Made by a program: the position numbers and the translations under genes
Notes under the pieces: model-generated
Told to the model about the DNA's origin: nothing
Databases searched by the model: none
The model's input: only the letters and a program-made list of their open reading frames with translations
Assembly (NCBI GenBank): GCA_002862205.1
Contig: PKCN01000360.1
Location: forward strand, 1 to 64,000
Direction of reading: 5' to 3'
Source: Planctomycetaceae bacterium
Lineage (GTDB): Bacteria; Planctomycetota; Planctomycetia; Pirellulales; Pirellulaceae
Length of the DNA: 64,000 bases
Shown here: one piece after another, positions 8,550 to 17,733 of the stretch
How positions within the stretch are numbered: position 1 is the first letter of the stretch
Layout of the letters: every line of letters starts with the position of its first letter

Positions 8550-10667
8550 TCAACCCCGCTTTGGCCTCGGAACTTTGGTTCTTCCTCCTGCCTTGATACC
8601 CTTGCGGCGTTTGCGCTGATTCCCTGCCGCCTTTCCGGATGGTTTTTCAATTTCGATTTCAGCTAACGGCTTTCCAATGTTGTCTTTGAGTTGCAAAACA
8701 CGATCACGCAATGATGCCGCCCGCTCAAACTCCAATGCCTCCGCTGCGGCGAGCATTTCCCGCTCCAAAGTATCGACGTATTCAACAGTGATATAAACGG
8801 TTTCAGATTCATCCTTGGCCGCTGCAATATTTTTCTGTCGCTTCGCGGCTTCCAATTCGATACCAGCGCTGATTTTTTTCCGCACTGTTTCAGGAGTGAT
8901 CCCGTGTGCTTCGTTGTACGCTTGTTGAATCGCCCGTCGCCGCTCGGTCTCGTCAATCGCAAGCTTCATGGAATCAGTTACTTTGTCTGCATAAAGAAAC
9001 ACTTTGGAATTAGCATTTCTGGCAGCACGTCCAATGGTCTGGACCAGGCTGGTTTCACTTCTTAGAAAACCTTCTTTGTCAGCGTCAAGAATTGCAACGA
9101 GCGAAACTTCCGGCAGATCCAAGCCCTCTCGGAGCAAGTTCACTCCTACCAGACAATCGAATCGCCCCGCTCTCAACTCCTGCAATAAATCAACACGTGC
9201 AAAAGCATCCAATTCACTGTGAAGCCAACGGCACCGAACATTCTGTTCCTGAAAATATGTCGAAAGATCTTCAGCAAGCCGCTTGGTCAGCGCGGTCACC
9301 AACACACGTTCATTCCTCTCCGCCCGCTCACGAATCTGTTCCAGCAAGTGCTTGACTTGCCCTCTTGCCGACACAACCTCCACAACAGGATCCAACAAAC
9401 CCGTTGGCCTGATAATCTGCTCGACCACTTCACCTTTGGTCCGTTCCAATTCGTAGTCACTTGGTGTGGCGCTCACGAAACATATTTGTGAAGTGCGTTG
9501 TTCCCATTCATCAAACTTCAGCGGGCGATTATCCATCGCACTAGGCAATCGAAAGCCATGACTGACCAATGTCTCTTTACGACTCCTGTCTCCTGCATAC
9601 ATCGCACGAACCTGAGGCACGGTGACATGCGACTCGTCGACGAAAGTAATGAAATCGTCGGGAAAGAAGTCGTAAAGCGTGTCTGGCGTTGCACCAGGCG
9701 GCTTGCCTGATAGCGGACGACTGTAATTCTCGATTCCTGGGCAATGGCCAACCTCAGCCATCATCTCCAGATCAAACCGGGTTCGTGCTGACAATCGCTG
9801 TGCCTCGAGCAGTTTTCCCTGTGACTGAAACAGCTCCAATTGTTGCGACAACTCTTCGCGAATGACCCGCAAAGCATTCTGAATGCGATCCTCGGGCATG
9901 ACAAAGTGTCGAGCAGGGTAAATGTAAACATGGTCCAGTGTCCGAATTGTCTCTCCCGATACGGGCTTGATAATCGAAATCTGCTCGATCTCGTCACCCC
10001 ACATTTCAATGCGATAAGCAAATTCTTCGTAAGTCGGCCATAACTCAATCGAATCACCACGCACACGGAACTTGCCCCGCTCAAACGCAACATCATTCCG
10101 CTCGTAAAGAACATCGACAAGTTTCAACAGCAGATGATCTCGCCGGGTTTTTTCGCCACGATGCAGTGGCACAATCAACTCTTTGTAATCTTTTGGTGAA
10201 CCCAAACCATAGATACTGCTCACAGAAGCAACGATCACAACATCCCGACGACTCACCAGCGAACTGGTAGTCGCCAGACGCAGTCGATCAATCTCTTCGT
10301 TAATCGAAGAGTCTTTTTCGATGTAAACATCGCGTTGGGGTATGTAAGCCTCAGGCTGATAATAGTCGTAATAGCTAACAAAATAATGAACCGCATTCTC
10401 AGGGAAAAAACCCTTGAATTCACTGTAGAGCTGAGCTGCCAAAGTTTTGTTGTGACTTAGCACCAACGCGGGTCGTTTCAGATTGGCAATGACATTTGCC
10501 ATCGTGAATGTCTTTCCCGTTCCCGTTGCGCCCAGCAGAACCTGAGTACTACGCCCACTTTCGAAGCCGCGAGTGAGGGATTCAATGGCCTGAGGTTGAT
10601 CGCCAGCCGGCTCAAATGGTCGCTGCAAATGAAATGGGGCAGGCTCAATTCCCTCTGCTGCGTCCAT
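8550..10667 (-). CDS. uvrB: Excinuclease ABC subunit B
   Basis: UvrB, the damage-verifying helicase-like subunit of nucleotide excision repair. It carries the Walker A motif GATGTGKT near residues 46-53, the beta-hairpin segment YYDYYQPEAYIPQRD, the DESH Walker B box, the helicase motif QTIGRAARN, and a C-terminal UVR motif (residues AAEALEFERAASLRDRV) that contacts UvrC/UvrA. The extreme C terminus is an unusually basic extension (NQRKRRKGIKAGG). The ATG at 10667 follows GAGAGG closely; a GTG at 10715 would add 16 residues. At about 705 aa it is a little longer than the usual 660-680. It stands alone; UvrA and UvrC are not in the window. Confidence 0.97.
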   Translation of the reverse strand: MDAAEGIEPAPFHLQRPFEPAGDQPQAIESLTRGFESGRSTQVLLGATGTGKTFTMANVIANLKRPALVLSHNKTLAAQLYSEFKGFFPENAVHYFVSYYDYYQPEAYIPQRDVYIEKDSSINEEIDRLRLATTSSLVSRRDVVIVASVSSIYGLGSPKDYKELIVPLHRGEKTRRDHLLLKLVDVLYERNDVAFERGKFRVRGDSIELWPTYEEFAYRIEMWGDEIEQISIIKPVSGETIRTLDHVYIYPARHFVMPEDRIQNALRVIREELSQQLELFQSQGKLLEAQRLSARTRFDLEMMAEVGHCPGIENYSRPLSGKPPGATPDTLYDFFPDDFITFVDESHVTVPQVRAMYAGDRSRKETLVSHGFRLPSAMDNRPLKFDEWEQRTSQICFVSATPSDYELERTKGEVVEQIIRPTGLLDPVVEVVSARGQVKHLLEQIRERAERNERVLVTALTKRLAEDLSTYFQEQNVRCRWLHSELDAFARVDLLQELRAGRFDCLVGVNLLREGLDLPEVSLVAILDADKEGFLRSETSLVQTIGRAARNANSKVFLYADKVTDSMKLAIDETERRRAIQQAYNEAHGITPETVRKKISAGIELEAAKRQKNIAAAKDESETVYITVEYVDTLEREMLAAAEALEFERAASLRDRVLQLKDNIGKPLAEIEIEKPSGKAAGNQRKRRKGIKAGGRTKVPRPKRG

Positions 10668-10872
10668 CTGCCTCTCGCTATTATCTGGTTCGGGTATCAA
10701 GGGCGATCCACTCACTATTGAAACAGAACATTGAAACAGGTCATCTCCTCACTTCAAGCACTTCATCCTAGCGAAGTGACGAGTCAACACGTAGGAGGCT
10801 CACAATACAATCCTCATTCCTGTCCCCGATTGCAGGTCCAGATCAAACGACTCGCTTAAAAACACAACCGTC

Positions 10873-11367
10873 CTAATGAGTCACGATCGCCATCTCGCGA
10901 ATCTCTGCCATCTTCCTCGGACCAATGCCACGAACGCGCTGCAAGTCATCCACGGTTTCAAAGCTCCCAATCGAGACACGATCCGACACAATTCGTTTCG
11001 CTAACACAGGGCCAACACCAGGCAGAAGAGACAATTCCGGTGCATTCGCAGAATTTAAATTGATCTGAATGATCCAACGTCTTTGCTGTGTGCCCCAACC
11101 TGATGCCAGTGCATCATTTCTGTTCGCACCGTCTCGTCTCTTACCCAAGGGCACCCCCGCGAGTCTTGCAGTCACCAATTTTCCGGCACGGGTACCGATC
11201 CTTGGCGGATCATGGGGCCTTTGTTTGCTCAAGCCTGCAGTTGTTGGCAGAACTTCAAATCTTGCAGGCATGATGCCCAGCATTAAAATCGCAATCGTAC
11301 AGACAATGATCCACTGCACTGGCCGCCTGGCAAAAACGAACTCGAACTCGACGTTTGACTCGGCCAT
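10873..11367 (-). CDS. Helix-hairpin-helix protein, ComEA-like
   Basis: A 164-aa membrane-anchored DNA-binding protein. A single hydrophobic helix lies near residues 15-35 (IIVCTIAILMLGIMPA), so the rest is probably outside the cytoplasm. The C-terminal 65 residues contain tandem HhH motifs (LSLLPGVGPVLAKRIV and VRGIGPRKMAEI) preceded by INLNSANAPEL, as in ComEA, the DNA-uptake receptor. I chose the ATG at 11367 because GGAGG (11376-11380) sits eight bases upstream; the ATG at 11382 would place that site inside the coding region. No competence genes are adjacent, so a role in DNA uptake is inferred from the family only. Confidence 0.8.
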   Translation of the reverse strand: MAESNVEFEFVFARRPVQWIIVCTIAILMLGIMPARFEVLPTTAGLSKQRPHDPPRIGTRAGKLVTARLAGVPLGKRRDGANRNDALASGWGTQQRRWIIQINLNSANAPELSLLPGVGPVLAKRIVSDRVSIGSFETVDDLQRVRGIGPRKMAEIREMAIVTH

Positions 11368-11375
11368 GCTCCAAC

Positions 11376-11380
11376 CCTCC
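11376..11380 (-). promoter_or_regulatory. Ribosome binding site deciding the ComEA-like start
   Basis: GGAGG on the minus strand, eight bases before the ATG at 11367. It lies within the first codons of the longer frame, which argues for the shorter start. Confidence 0.6.
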
Positions 11381-11696
11381 ACTCGAGTTTCTGATCAAAC
11401 CTCTCAAACCGCACGACCAGCGGATCAACCAATCTACAGGCTGTCTGGAAATCAATTTCCGGATATTCGGCATGATTTTCGATTTTTTGCGACCTGCACT
11501 TCATCGCATCAAACTCAAAAAACGAAAAAAGCATAGAAACCACAGGTCGGTAATTTGCAATCATTGCAAGACGACTGCCCACAGAATTCATTCTTCTGGG
11601 TTATTATCTCGGTCACAACGACGCATCACTCAACCACGTCAAATTCGCCCATCGAACCTGCGTGGCTCCCATCTCTCATCACCATTTTGCATTTTC
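11381..11696. other. Divergent intergenic region between comEA-like gene and nadC
   Basis: The plus-strand frame of nadC stays open through this stretch, but the encoded residues do not resemble NadC and would overlap the minus-strand HhH gene. It should hold two divergent promoters; none could be placed with confidence. Confidence 0.35.
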
Positions 11697-12653
11697 ATGA
11701 GCGACGAAATGTCACGCAAACCCGTCAAAGATTATCAAACGGTGACGGCTGACTCCCTGCTTGAGGCTGATGTCCGATCACTCGTTCGACTGTCAATTGC
11801 CGAAGATCTACGTGACTCACTTGACTGGACGACAGTGTGCCTGATTGAGCCAGAGCGGCGAGGAGGATGCCAAATCGTTCCCCGCGAAGAGGGTATCTGT
11901 GCAGGACTCGCCACCTTGGCATGGATTGTGGATGAATTCGATGCTGACCTTGATCTTGAATTGATACTCACCGATGGCCAAACTCTGACACCGGGCGAAC
12001 CCATTGCCTGCCTGCGAGGCAGTGTTCGCGACCTGCTAACAAGCGAGCGTACCATTCTGAATATCGTCGGTCGCTTGTGTGGCATTGCAAGCCTTACAGC
12101 CAACTATGTCGCTGCCATCGGAGAATCTGCCGCACGTTTGTATGACACTCGCAAGACGACACCTGGCTGGCGTCTGCTTGAAAAATATGCGGTCCACTGC
12201 GGCGGTGCCCACAACCATCGCAGCGGACTTCACGACGGCTTCCTGATCAAGGACAACCATCTGGCCTTGGCGGGCGACAGCCAAGGTCCCATCCCCGCGA
12301 GCACCGCGACAACAAAAGCACTCCAATGGCGTGGTTCACAGATCGAGCGTCTGACCGCTCCTGATATCGTTGAAATCGAAGTCGACAGTCTGGAACAGTT
12401 CGCGGAAGTTTTGCCAAGCAAACCCGACATCATCCTGCTCGACAACTTCTCCATCAACCAACTCCGTGAAGCAGTCGCAATCCGGAACGAGAGAAAATCA
12501 CCAGTCGAACTTGAAGCATCCGGCAATGTTCGCATTGATACTCTACCCGCCATTGCCGCAACCGGCGTCGACCGTATCAGCAGTGGTGCACTGACCCACC
12601 AAGCGACGTCACTGGACCTAGGCCTCGACTGGTTTGACAGCAACTTGTCCTGA
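11697..12653 (+). CDS. nadC: Nicotinate-nucleotide diphosphorylase (carboxylating)
   Basis: Quinolinate phosphoribosyltransferase, converting quinolinate and PRPP to nicotinate mononucleotide, CO2 and PPi in de novo NAD synthesis. The protein is 318 aa. Family signatures are plain: SERTILNIVGRLCGIAS, the active-site block DTRKTTPGWRLLEKYAV followed by CGGAHNHRSGL, the KDNH motif, IEVDSLEQ, LLDNF, EASGNV and ISSGALTH. The ATG at 11697 is used because upstream sequence is not NadC-like; an ATG four codons later (11709) is also possible. NadA and NadB are not in the window. Confidence 0.95.
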   Translation: MSDEMSRKPVKDYQTVTADSLLEADVRSLVRLSIAEDLRDSLDWTTVCLIEPERRGGCQIVPREEGICAGLATLAWIVDEFDADLDLELILTDGQTLTPGEPIACLRGSVRDLLTSERTILNIVGRLCGIASLTANYVAAIGESAARLYDTRKTTPGWRLLEKYAVHCGGAHNHRSGLHDGFLIKDNHLALAGDSQGPIPASTATTKALQWRGSQIERLTAPDIVEIEVDSLEQFAEVLPSKPDIILLDNFSINQLREAVAIRNERKSPVELEASGNVRIDTLPAIAATGVDRISSGALTHQATSLDLGLDWFDSNLS

Positions 12654-12696
12654 CAACTTCTTATGACGCTCGGCAATCGGAAAGCAACTCAACAAA

Positions 12697-12748
12697 CCTC
12701 AGCAAGCAAACCCCAGCAAGCAAACCCCAGCAAGCAAACCCCAGCAAA
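12697..12748 (+). repeat. 14-bp tandem repeat, about 3.7 copies
   Basis: The unit CCCCAGCAAGCAAA is repeated head to tail at 12697-12710 (first copy with CCTC), 12711-12724, 12725-12738 and a partial copy 12739-12748. It is noncoding and lies between the convergent nadC and zinc peptidase genes. Confidence 0.9.
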
Positions 12749-12834
12749 CTACGAGGCAGGCTGTCAGGTGGGCCAAAACAAGGCTGCGTTTCTACCCCCC
12801 CAAATCGCGTTGCCAGTCCTCCAGTTTCTTTTCA

Positions 12835-13515
12835 CTACCTTTGATTGCCAAAAACTCGCATTCCGTAATAAAGCAGTGTCATGATGGACTGCAGAGTCCC
12901 CGCTACATAGGTCAAAGCTGCAGCATTGAGAACCTTTGCCACATACTGCTCTTCGTTTCCAGCAATGATTCCCTGTGACACGAGTTCTTCGCGAGCTCGC
13001 GAGCTGGCATTGAATTCTACGGGCAGATTCACGAGCTGAAAAAATACCACACACGCAAAGAGCAACAGTCCGATCACCGCCAGCGGAGAAAGGCTGAAGA
13101 TCAAGCCGATGAACAGGAGAACGAGTCCAGCATTTGAGCCAAAGTTGGCAGCTGGGACCGCCAAATTTCGAATGGCAAGCGGAGCATATCCTTTGGCATC
13201 CTGAAAAGCGTGCCCAGCCTCGTGGCAAGCGACACCCACAGCAGCCATGGATTGACCGTGGTAGACATCCGGACTTAGCCTCAGCACCTTGTGCCTGGGA
13301 TCATAGTGGTCACTCAAGTGCCCACCCACTTCTTCGATTTCCACATCCGACAAACCGGCGCTGTCCAACATCCGACGAGCAGCCTGAGCTCCACTCATGC
13401 GAGCGGGTACCTTACTCATCGACTCAAATGTAGATTTCACTTTCCGCTGGGCGTAAAAACCCAACAACAGGGGTGGCAAGACAAAAAGGAAGTAGACAGG
13501 ATCAAAGAAAAACAT
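12835..13515 (-). CDS. Membrane zinc metallopeptidase, YugP family
   Basis: Predicted integral-membrane metalloprotease (226 aa). An N-terminal helix (FFFDPVYFLFVLPPLLLGF) is followed by a soluble segment with the HExxH zinc site CHEAGHAFQ (His98, Glu99, His102 from this start), then two strong membrane helices near 125-170 and a conserved FNASSRAREEL segment that supplies the third ligand region in this family. The start is placed at the ATG at 13515 (MFFFDPVYF), which fits the family and has AGGT upstream; an ATG at 13545 would add ten residues. Substrates of this family are unknown. Convergent with nadC. Confidence 0.87.
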   Translation of the reverse strand: MFFFDPVYFLFVLPPLLLGFYAQRKVKSTFESMSKVPARMSGAQAARRMLDSAGLSDVEIEEVGGHLSDHYDPRHKVLRLSPDVYHGQSMAAVGVACHEAGHAFQDAKGYAPLAIRNLAVPAANFGSNAGLVLLFIGLIFSLSPLAVIGLLLFACVVFFQLVNLPVEFNASSRAREELVSQGIIAGNEEQYVAKVLNAAALTYVAGTLQSIMTLLYYGMRVFGNQR

Positions 13516-13714
13516 GGTGCTACCTGCTAAAAGGCATGAAAACAAATCTCAATCGCAAGAATGGCAGTTCTCGAGGACCGCATTCACACCCTGCAATTGC
13601 CAGACCATTTTTCCGAAAAACCGCCGATCTGCGTTTCGACGCACTCAATCCAATCGTTTGACGCCATCCACACTTGGCAATCGGATTGATGATCTTTCTC
13701 AACCGTTGGCAAAC

Positions 13715-16700
13715 TCAATCGCGTGAGCCGGGAGTTATCTTCATGGTCACTGTTTTCGCTCCCCGCTGCACAACGATTTGAACTTCTCCACCTATTTTCA
13801 GCGCCTCAATTGCATAGGTGTAGTCATAAATATCTTCGATTTTGCGACCAGCAAGCTGCACGATGATGTCACCCCCACGAACCCCAGCTTTTGCCGCCGG
13901 ACCATCAGCCGCAACACCACTCAATTTGAGTCCTTTGACATCACCGGCCACGTAGTCTGGAATGGTTCCCAAGTAGGCGGTCAGCCGCGCTCGAGGGGCG
14001 TCCTTTTGTGCCTCGCCTTCCTCAAGCTTGAACTCGGGAGCCTTTGAGCTTGTTAAGAATCCACGGCCGATCAGGGCGAACAGTCGTGCAATGTCTGCAA
14101 CACCTTCGTAATTCAATTTATCGGGAGTGTCACGAGGAGTATGGTAATCCTCATGAGCGCCGGTAAAAGCGGACAAGACAGGAACATCACGGGCCACAAA
14201 TGCAGAGGCGTCCGTGGGCAATCTTGTACTGGTCTTGTCGAGCGTCAGCTCAAGACCGACAGGCAAGTTTCGTCTCTGGACTTCACTTGCAAATCCCGGA
14301 GAAGATCCAATCCCTTGAATCACCAATTTTTCCCGCAACCGACCAACCATATCAAGATTGATGTAGGCTGCGATTGCTGCGGTCAATGGCTTGGCGTCGG
14401 TCGTCGTGCCATGTGCATGAGCAACAGCATCTCCCGGCTCATCCTCCATCTTGGCTGGTTTGGGTGCATGCGGATACAGTCGGTAAAAGTCATCCGCAAA
14501 CGCCTGAGATCCGAACAGGCCCAACTCCTCGCCGCTCCACGCAGCAACCAGCAAGTCACGCTTTGGCTTGAGACGTCCCGCTTTTTTCTCAGCAGCAAGG
14601 TATTGGGCAATTTCCAACATAGCAGCAACACCACTGGCGTTATCGTCAGCGCCCACATGAACCTGACCACGTTCATCATCCTTTGCGAGACTTCCTCCAC
14701 CCCCTCCGGTGCCCAGATGATCGATGTGGGCCCCTACCATCAGAGCAGGTGACTGGTTATCGGGTTGGGCAGCAGCAGTCATCCGAGCAATAACATTCCG
14801 CCCTGTGCCTCGTTTGCGTTCAATTCCGACGGTGGCAGACACTTTGGCATTTTGCAGCGGGAACCCAAGATGCAACGAACCGTCATCGAGTTGCTTCTGG
14901 CTCTTTTCCAGATCCTGCTCTGCAGCACGAAAGATCCGCTGTGCCACAGCATTCGTTACAGAGACGGCAGCAATACTGACACTTGCCTGCGATGCGGCCT
15001 GATCAAACCGAATCAACTGGTTCTTTACCTTACTGGTGGGCCCCGTCACGAAGATGATGCCCTTGGCTCCTAAATCTCGTGCAATCGATGCCTTCCGTCG
15101 TGGCGAGCTATACCGCGCCATCTTCTGGCGTTGCTCGGCAGTGATCTCCTGAGGCATATCTCTCAGCACCATGACCCATTGGCCACCAACAGCAAGGTGG
15201 ACGTAGCTGTCATACTCGGGAGTCCCGTCGCTGGCGGGGATCTGCATTCCATAGCCGGCGAAAACAACTCCCGTCTCACCGGTTTCACCATCTTTCGAGA
15301 ACGCCAAGGGTTGCCAGTCCTTATTGAGCTCCAAATTTTTCCCAGCAACCATCATTTGATTGGCGTCAGTCAGGGACGAGCCAGCGGGGAAATCGAAAGC
15401 ATGGAAGAAGGTGCCATTCTCACCAGCAGGCTGAAAACCAAGACTTTCCAAATAGGCAGCGACGTAAGCGGTCGCACGTCGCTCACCGGCAGTACCAGTC
15501 AACCGTCCACCCAAATCTGGTCGCGCAAGAAAGTCGACATGTCGCATCGCGTCGGTTGGCACGAAGCCAGGCACAGACGATTCCGCCGCCGCCAGTGCTG
15601 CTGACTTGTCTTCGTCCGTCGTATTTGCATCGAGTTTGAGAAAATTGCGAGCCTCAGCGTCATCCCAATCCGCCATGAAGATTTGGGACTGCTTGGCTGC
15701 AGTACGCGTGGATGTCCAAGAAAGCCTTTTTCCATCTGGCAGAAACACGGGCAACCCGTCGAATCCATCTGTGTCTGTCACGCGAACAGGCTCACCCTTA
15801 CCATCTGCGCGTACCAGATAGAGTTCGAAATTCGCGAAACCGTGTTTGTTTGTCGTGAAGATCAAGTAGTCACCACTGGGGTGATAATAAGGCGCCCAAC
15901 TCATCGCCCCAAGGTTGGTCAAGCGTCTGACATCACCACCGTTGATATCCATCGAGTAGACCTCGGCTGTCGCACCATTCTCAGAGAACCGCCGCCAACA
16001 GATCCGCTTGCCGTCTGGGGAAAAAAACGGGCCACCGTCGTAGCCAAACACGTCTGTCAACTGCCGAACGTTCGACCCATCTGCATTCATGATAAAAATA
16101 TCAATCATCGAAGCCGGATCGATTTCGAAAAGCTCCTTTTCCCGTTCAGACAACGTACGTGCAAAAGCATTCCGGTTTGATGCAAATGCGATCAGAGTCC
16201 CATCAGGACTGTAACTTCCCTCAGCGTCATAACCCTTCGCATGGGTCAAACGCTGATACGTTCCATCAGAAAGCTCTTTCGAATAGAGTTCATACTGATT
16301 GTCATAATCCCAAGCGTATCGACGTTGTTTTCCGCTTTCTCGCAGCTCGATTTCCTGTTTCTGTTTATCGCGTGCTGCAGGATCATGCTGGGTACTCGCA
16401 AAAAGAACTCGCTCGCCCGTCGGGTGAATCCATGCACAACTCGTCTTGCCATGCCCTGGGGAAACCTTCTCGATGTCGCCTGTCTCGAGATCAGTAACGT
16501 AAATTTGGTAGAAAGGGTTTGCCGCATCACGCTCGCTCTGAAAGACCATGCGGGAACCATCAGCACTAAAGTAACCCTCACCGGCACGTCTCCCCTCAAA
16601 GGTCAGCTGTCGAGTTTTGGACAGCAACAGGGCTTCGTTACTCTTCCCCTCAACTCCAGCAACCTTGACATCAGCAACCTTGACATCAGCAACCTTGACA

Positions 16701-16834
16701 TCGGATGACACATCCGCCTCATTTTCAGGCTGCGGTTTGTCTGTGGATTCTCCCTGCCCCCACACCACGGCCAGAGGGCTGAATAGGACAAGCAACAAGA
16801 CCGTGAACTGGTGCGGGATCATTACGTTACGCAT
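13715..16834 (-). CDS. Exported PD40 beta-propeller / PA / M28 peptidase / PDZ protein
   Basis: A large secreted metallopeptidase, 1039 aa from the ATG at 16834, which opens a clear signal peptide (IPHQFTVLLLVLFSPLAVVWG). After a repeat-bearing linker comes a TolB-like PD40 propeller (about 70-400; recurring YSPDG, FSPDG, HPSGD). A protease-associated-type insert (about 520-640) is followed by an M28 aminopeptidase core with its zinc ligands: His703 (GAHIDHLG), the GADDNASG Asp, Glu769-Glu770 (WSGEELG), Asp828 (NLDMVGR) and His898 (EDYHTP). It ends with a PDZ domain (about 945-1035). An open extension to 16912 is not signal-peptide-like. It probably degrades peptides in the periplasm; the substrate is unknown. 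Architecture firm, role inferred. Confidence 0.92.
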   Translation of the reverse strand: MRNVMIPHQFTVLLLVLFSPLAVVWGQGESTDKPQPENEADVSSDVKVADVKVADVKVAGVEGKSNEALLLSKTRQLTFEGRRAGEGYFSADGSRMVFQSERDAANPFYQIYVTDLETGDIEKVSPGHGKTSCAWIHPTGERVLFASTQHDPAARDKQKQEIELRESGKQRRYAWDYDNQYELYSKELSDGTYQRLTHAKGYDAEGSYSPDGTLIAFASNRNAFARTLSEREKELFEIDPASMIDIFIMNADGSNVRQLTDVFGYDGGPFFSPDGKRICWRRFSENGATAEVYSMDINGGDVRRLTNLGAMSWAPYYHPSGDYLIFTTNKHGFANFELYLVRADGKGEPVRVTDTDGFDGLPVFLPDGKRLSWTSTRTAAKQSQIFMADWDDAEARNFLKLDANTTDEDKSAALAAAESSVPGFVPTDAMRHVDFLARPDLGGRLTGTAGERRATAYVAAYLESLGFQPAGENGTFFHAFDFPAGSSLTDANQMMVAGKNLELNKDWQPLAFSKDGETGETGVVFAGYGMQIPASDGTPEYDSYVHLAVGGQWVMVLRDMPQEITAEQRQKMARYSSPRRKASIARDLGAKGIIFVTGPTSKVKNQLIRFDQAASQASVSIAAVSVTNAVAQRIFRAAEQDLEKSQKQLDDGSLHLGFPLQNAKVSATVGIERKRGTGRNVIARMTAAAQPDNQSPALMVGAHIDHLGTGGGGGSLAKDDERGQVHVGADDNASGVAAMLEIAQYLAAEKKAGRLKPKRDLLVAAWSGEELGLFGSQAFADDFYRLYPHAPKPAKMEDEPGDAVAHAHGTTTDAKPLTAAIAAYINLDMVGRLREKLVIQGIGSSPGFASEVQRRNLPVGLELTLDKTSTRLPTDASAFVARDVPVLSAFTGAHEDYHTPRDTPDKLNYEGVADIARLFALIGRGFLTSSKAPEFKLEEGEAQKDAPRARLTAYLGTIPDYVAGDVKGLKLSGVAADGPAAKAGVRGGDIIVQLAGRKIEDIYDYTYAIEALKIGGEVQIVVQRGAKTVTMKITPGSRD
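16661..16705 (-). repeat. 15-bp in-frame tandem repeat in the M28 peptidase gene
   Basis: Three head-to-tail copies of a 15-bp unit (plus strand AACCTTGACATCAGC) encode repeated DVKVA pentapeptides in the linker just after the signal peptide. The unit length is a multiple of three, so copy-number change would keep the frame. Confidence 0.9.
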
Positions 16835-17012
16835 GCAAATTTCTTTTTGATTGACGGTGGTACCCCGAGATCTTGTCGTTTGCAATTCAGACGAATCGGA
16901 CCACGACACCATCGGGAACGCTCAAGTTTCTACGCTCGATTCAGTAGTTGGATCGAACGTTATCAGTTATGGACACGCATTGCGGGCAGCCGCAATTTTA
17001 ACGCCAAAACCC

Positions 17013-17411
17013 TCACCGCACAGAGAGCCCGTGAGCACCACGCAGGCAGATCAGCCCATCACTCCACCTAGCGAACAGCTCGATCCGCTCCTGCTCCTGC
17101 TCAAAGAACCGCACTGTACTGACTTTATGGCGAATATCGTCCTTGACGAGCCCAAATACCTCGCGGTACTCGGGCGCCGGATCCACCCCCGCGTCCTCAT
17201 CAATTTCTGGCCTGACCCGAACGGTAGCGTCGAATCGGAAAACCTGAAGCCATCCGGGCCGCTGAACGGCTACCAGGCGCACATTCCGCAGCCGCGCCGT
17301 TCCGCCAAAGAATCCATTCTCCGTCAAGTGTTTTCGAATCGTGACTTCCATTTCATGATCGCCACACCAATCTTCCCATCGTTTACGAAGATGTTTTACA
17401 AATGCCAGCAT
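17013..17411 (-). CDS. Conserved hypothetical protein, 132 aa
   Basis: Not assigned to a named family. The protein looks genuine: it is soluble, without low complexity, and has an ordered alternation of helical and strand-like segments (MEVTIRKHLTENGFFGG, then RLVAVQRPGWLQVFRFDATV, then FGLVKDDIRHK). The ATG at 17411 has AGG about seven bases upstream. An overlapping plus-strand frame (16851-17456) has no protein-like features and is rejected. It lies just upstream, on the same strand, of the M28 peptidase gene and may share its transcript. No function can be suggested. Confidence 0.65.
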   Translation of the reverse strand: MLAFVKHLRKRWEDWCGDHEMEVTIRKHLTENGFFGGTARLRNVRLVAVQRPGWLQVFRFDATVRVRPEIDEDAGVDPAPEYREVFGLVKDDIRHKVSTVRFFEQEQERIELFARWSDGLICLRGAHGLSVR

Positions 17412-17733
17412 GGGTCAACCTGCGTCTATGTGCGGAAACTTTTGTCCTCACGATAGTTTAGGAACTCGCACAGACCCTCACATGATCCACACACACATTC
17501 GCAATCGAAGACATTGCTTTGCTGAAAACAGGCAACCGACATATCGCTACATTGAACGAAAAAATCGACGTATTGCCTGTTGGGGCTCAGGCTTGCTGAA
17601 ACCTGATACCCCACCCTGATGCTCGCAGAATCGTGACCAGTGGAATCCCCCCCGCGTCTCCACCGGGGAACAAACGACCAGATGACTTGGCAAACCGCTT
17701 AGCTCTTGCTGATGGGGAATGAATTTCGACTAC
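17412..17733. other. Intergenic region with two stem-loops
   Basis: No protein gene is supported. Two stems stand out: AACAGGCAA at 17527-17535 pairs with TTGCCTGTT at 17573-17581 (nine of nine, long loop), and immediately next GGGGCTCAGG at 17582-17591 pairs with CCTGATACCCC at 17602-17612 with a small internal loop. They lie downstream of the DUF3500 gene. Neither has a T-run on either strand, so they may be a structured RNA or part of an untranslated region rather than a classic terminator. Confidence 0.4.

Noticed and set aside
11355-11696. N-terminal extension of NadC
   Set aside because: The frame is open but overlaps the divergent HhH gene and the residues do not match any NadC.
14141-14752. 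Plus-strand 203-codon open frame
   Set aside because: It lies wholly within the M28 peptidase gene on the opposite strand, where the catalytic motifs are unambiguous.
16851-17456. Plus-strand 201-codon open frame
   Set aside because: It overlaps the minus-strand 132-aa gene, which has the better ribosome binding site and a more ordered protein.
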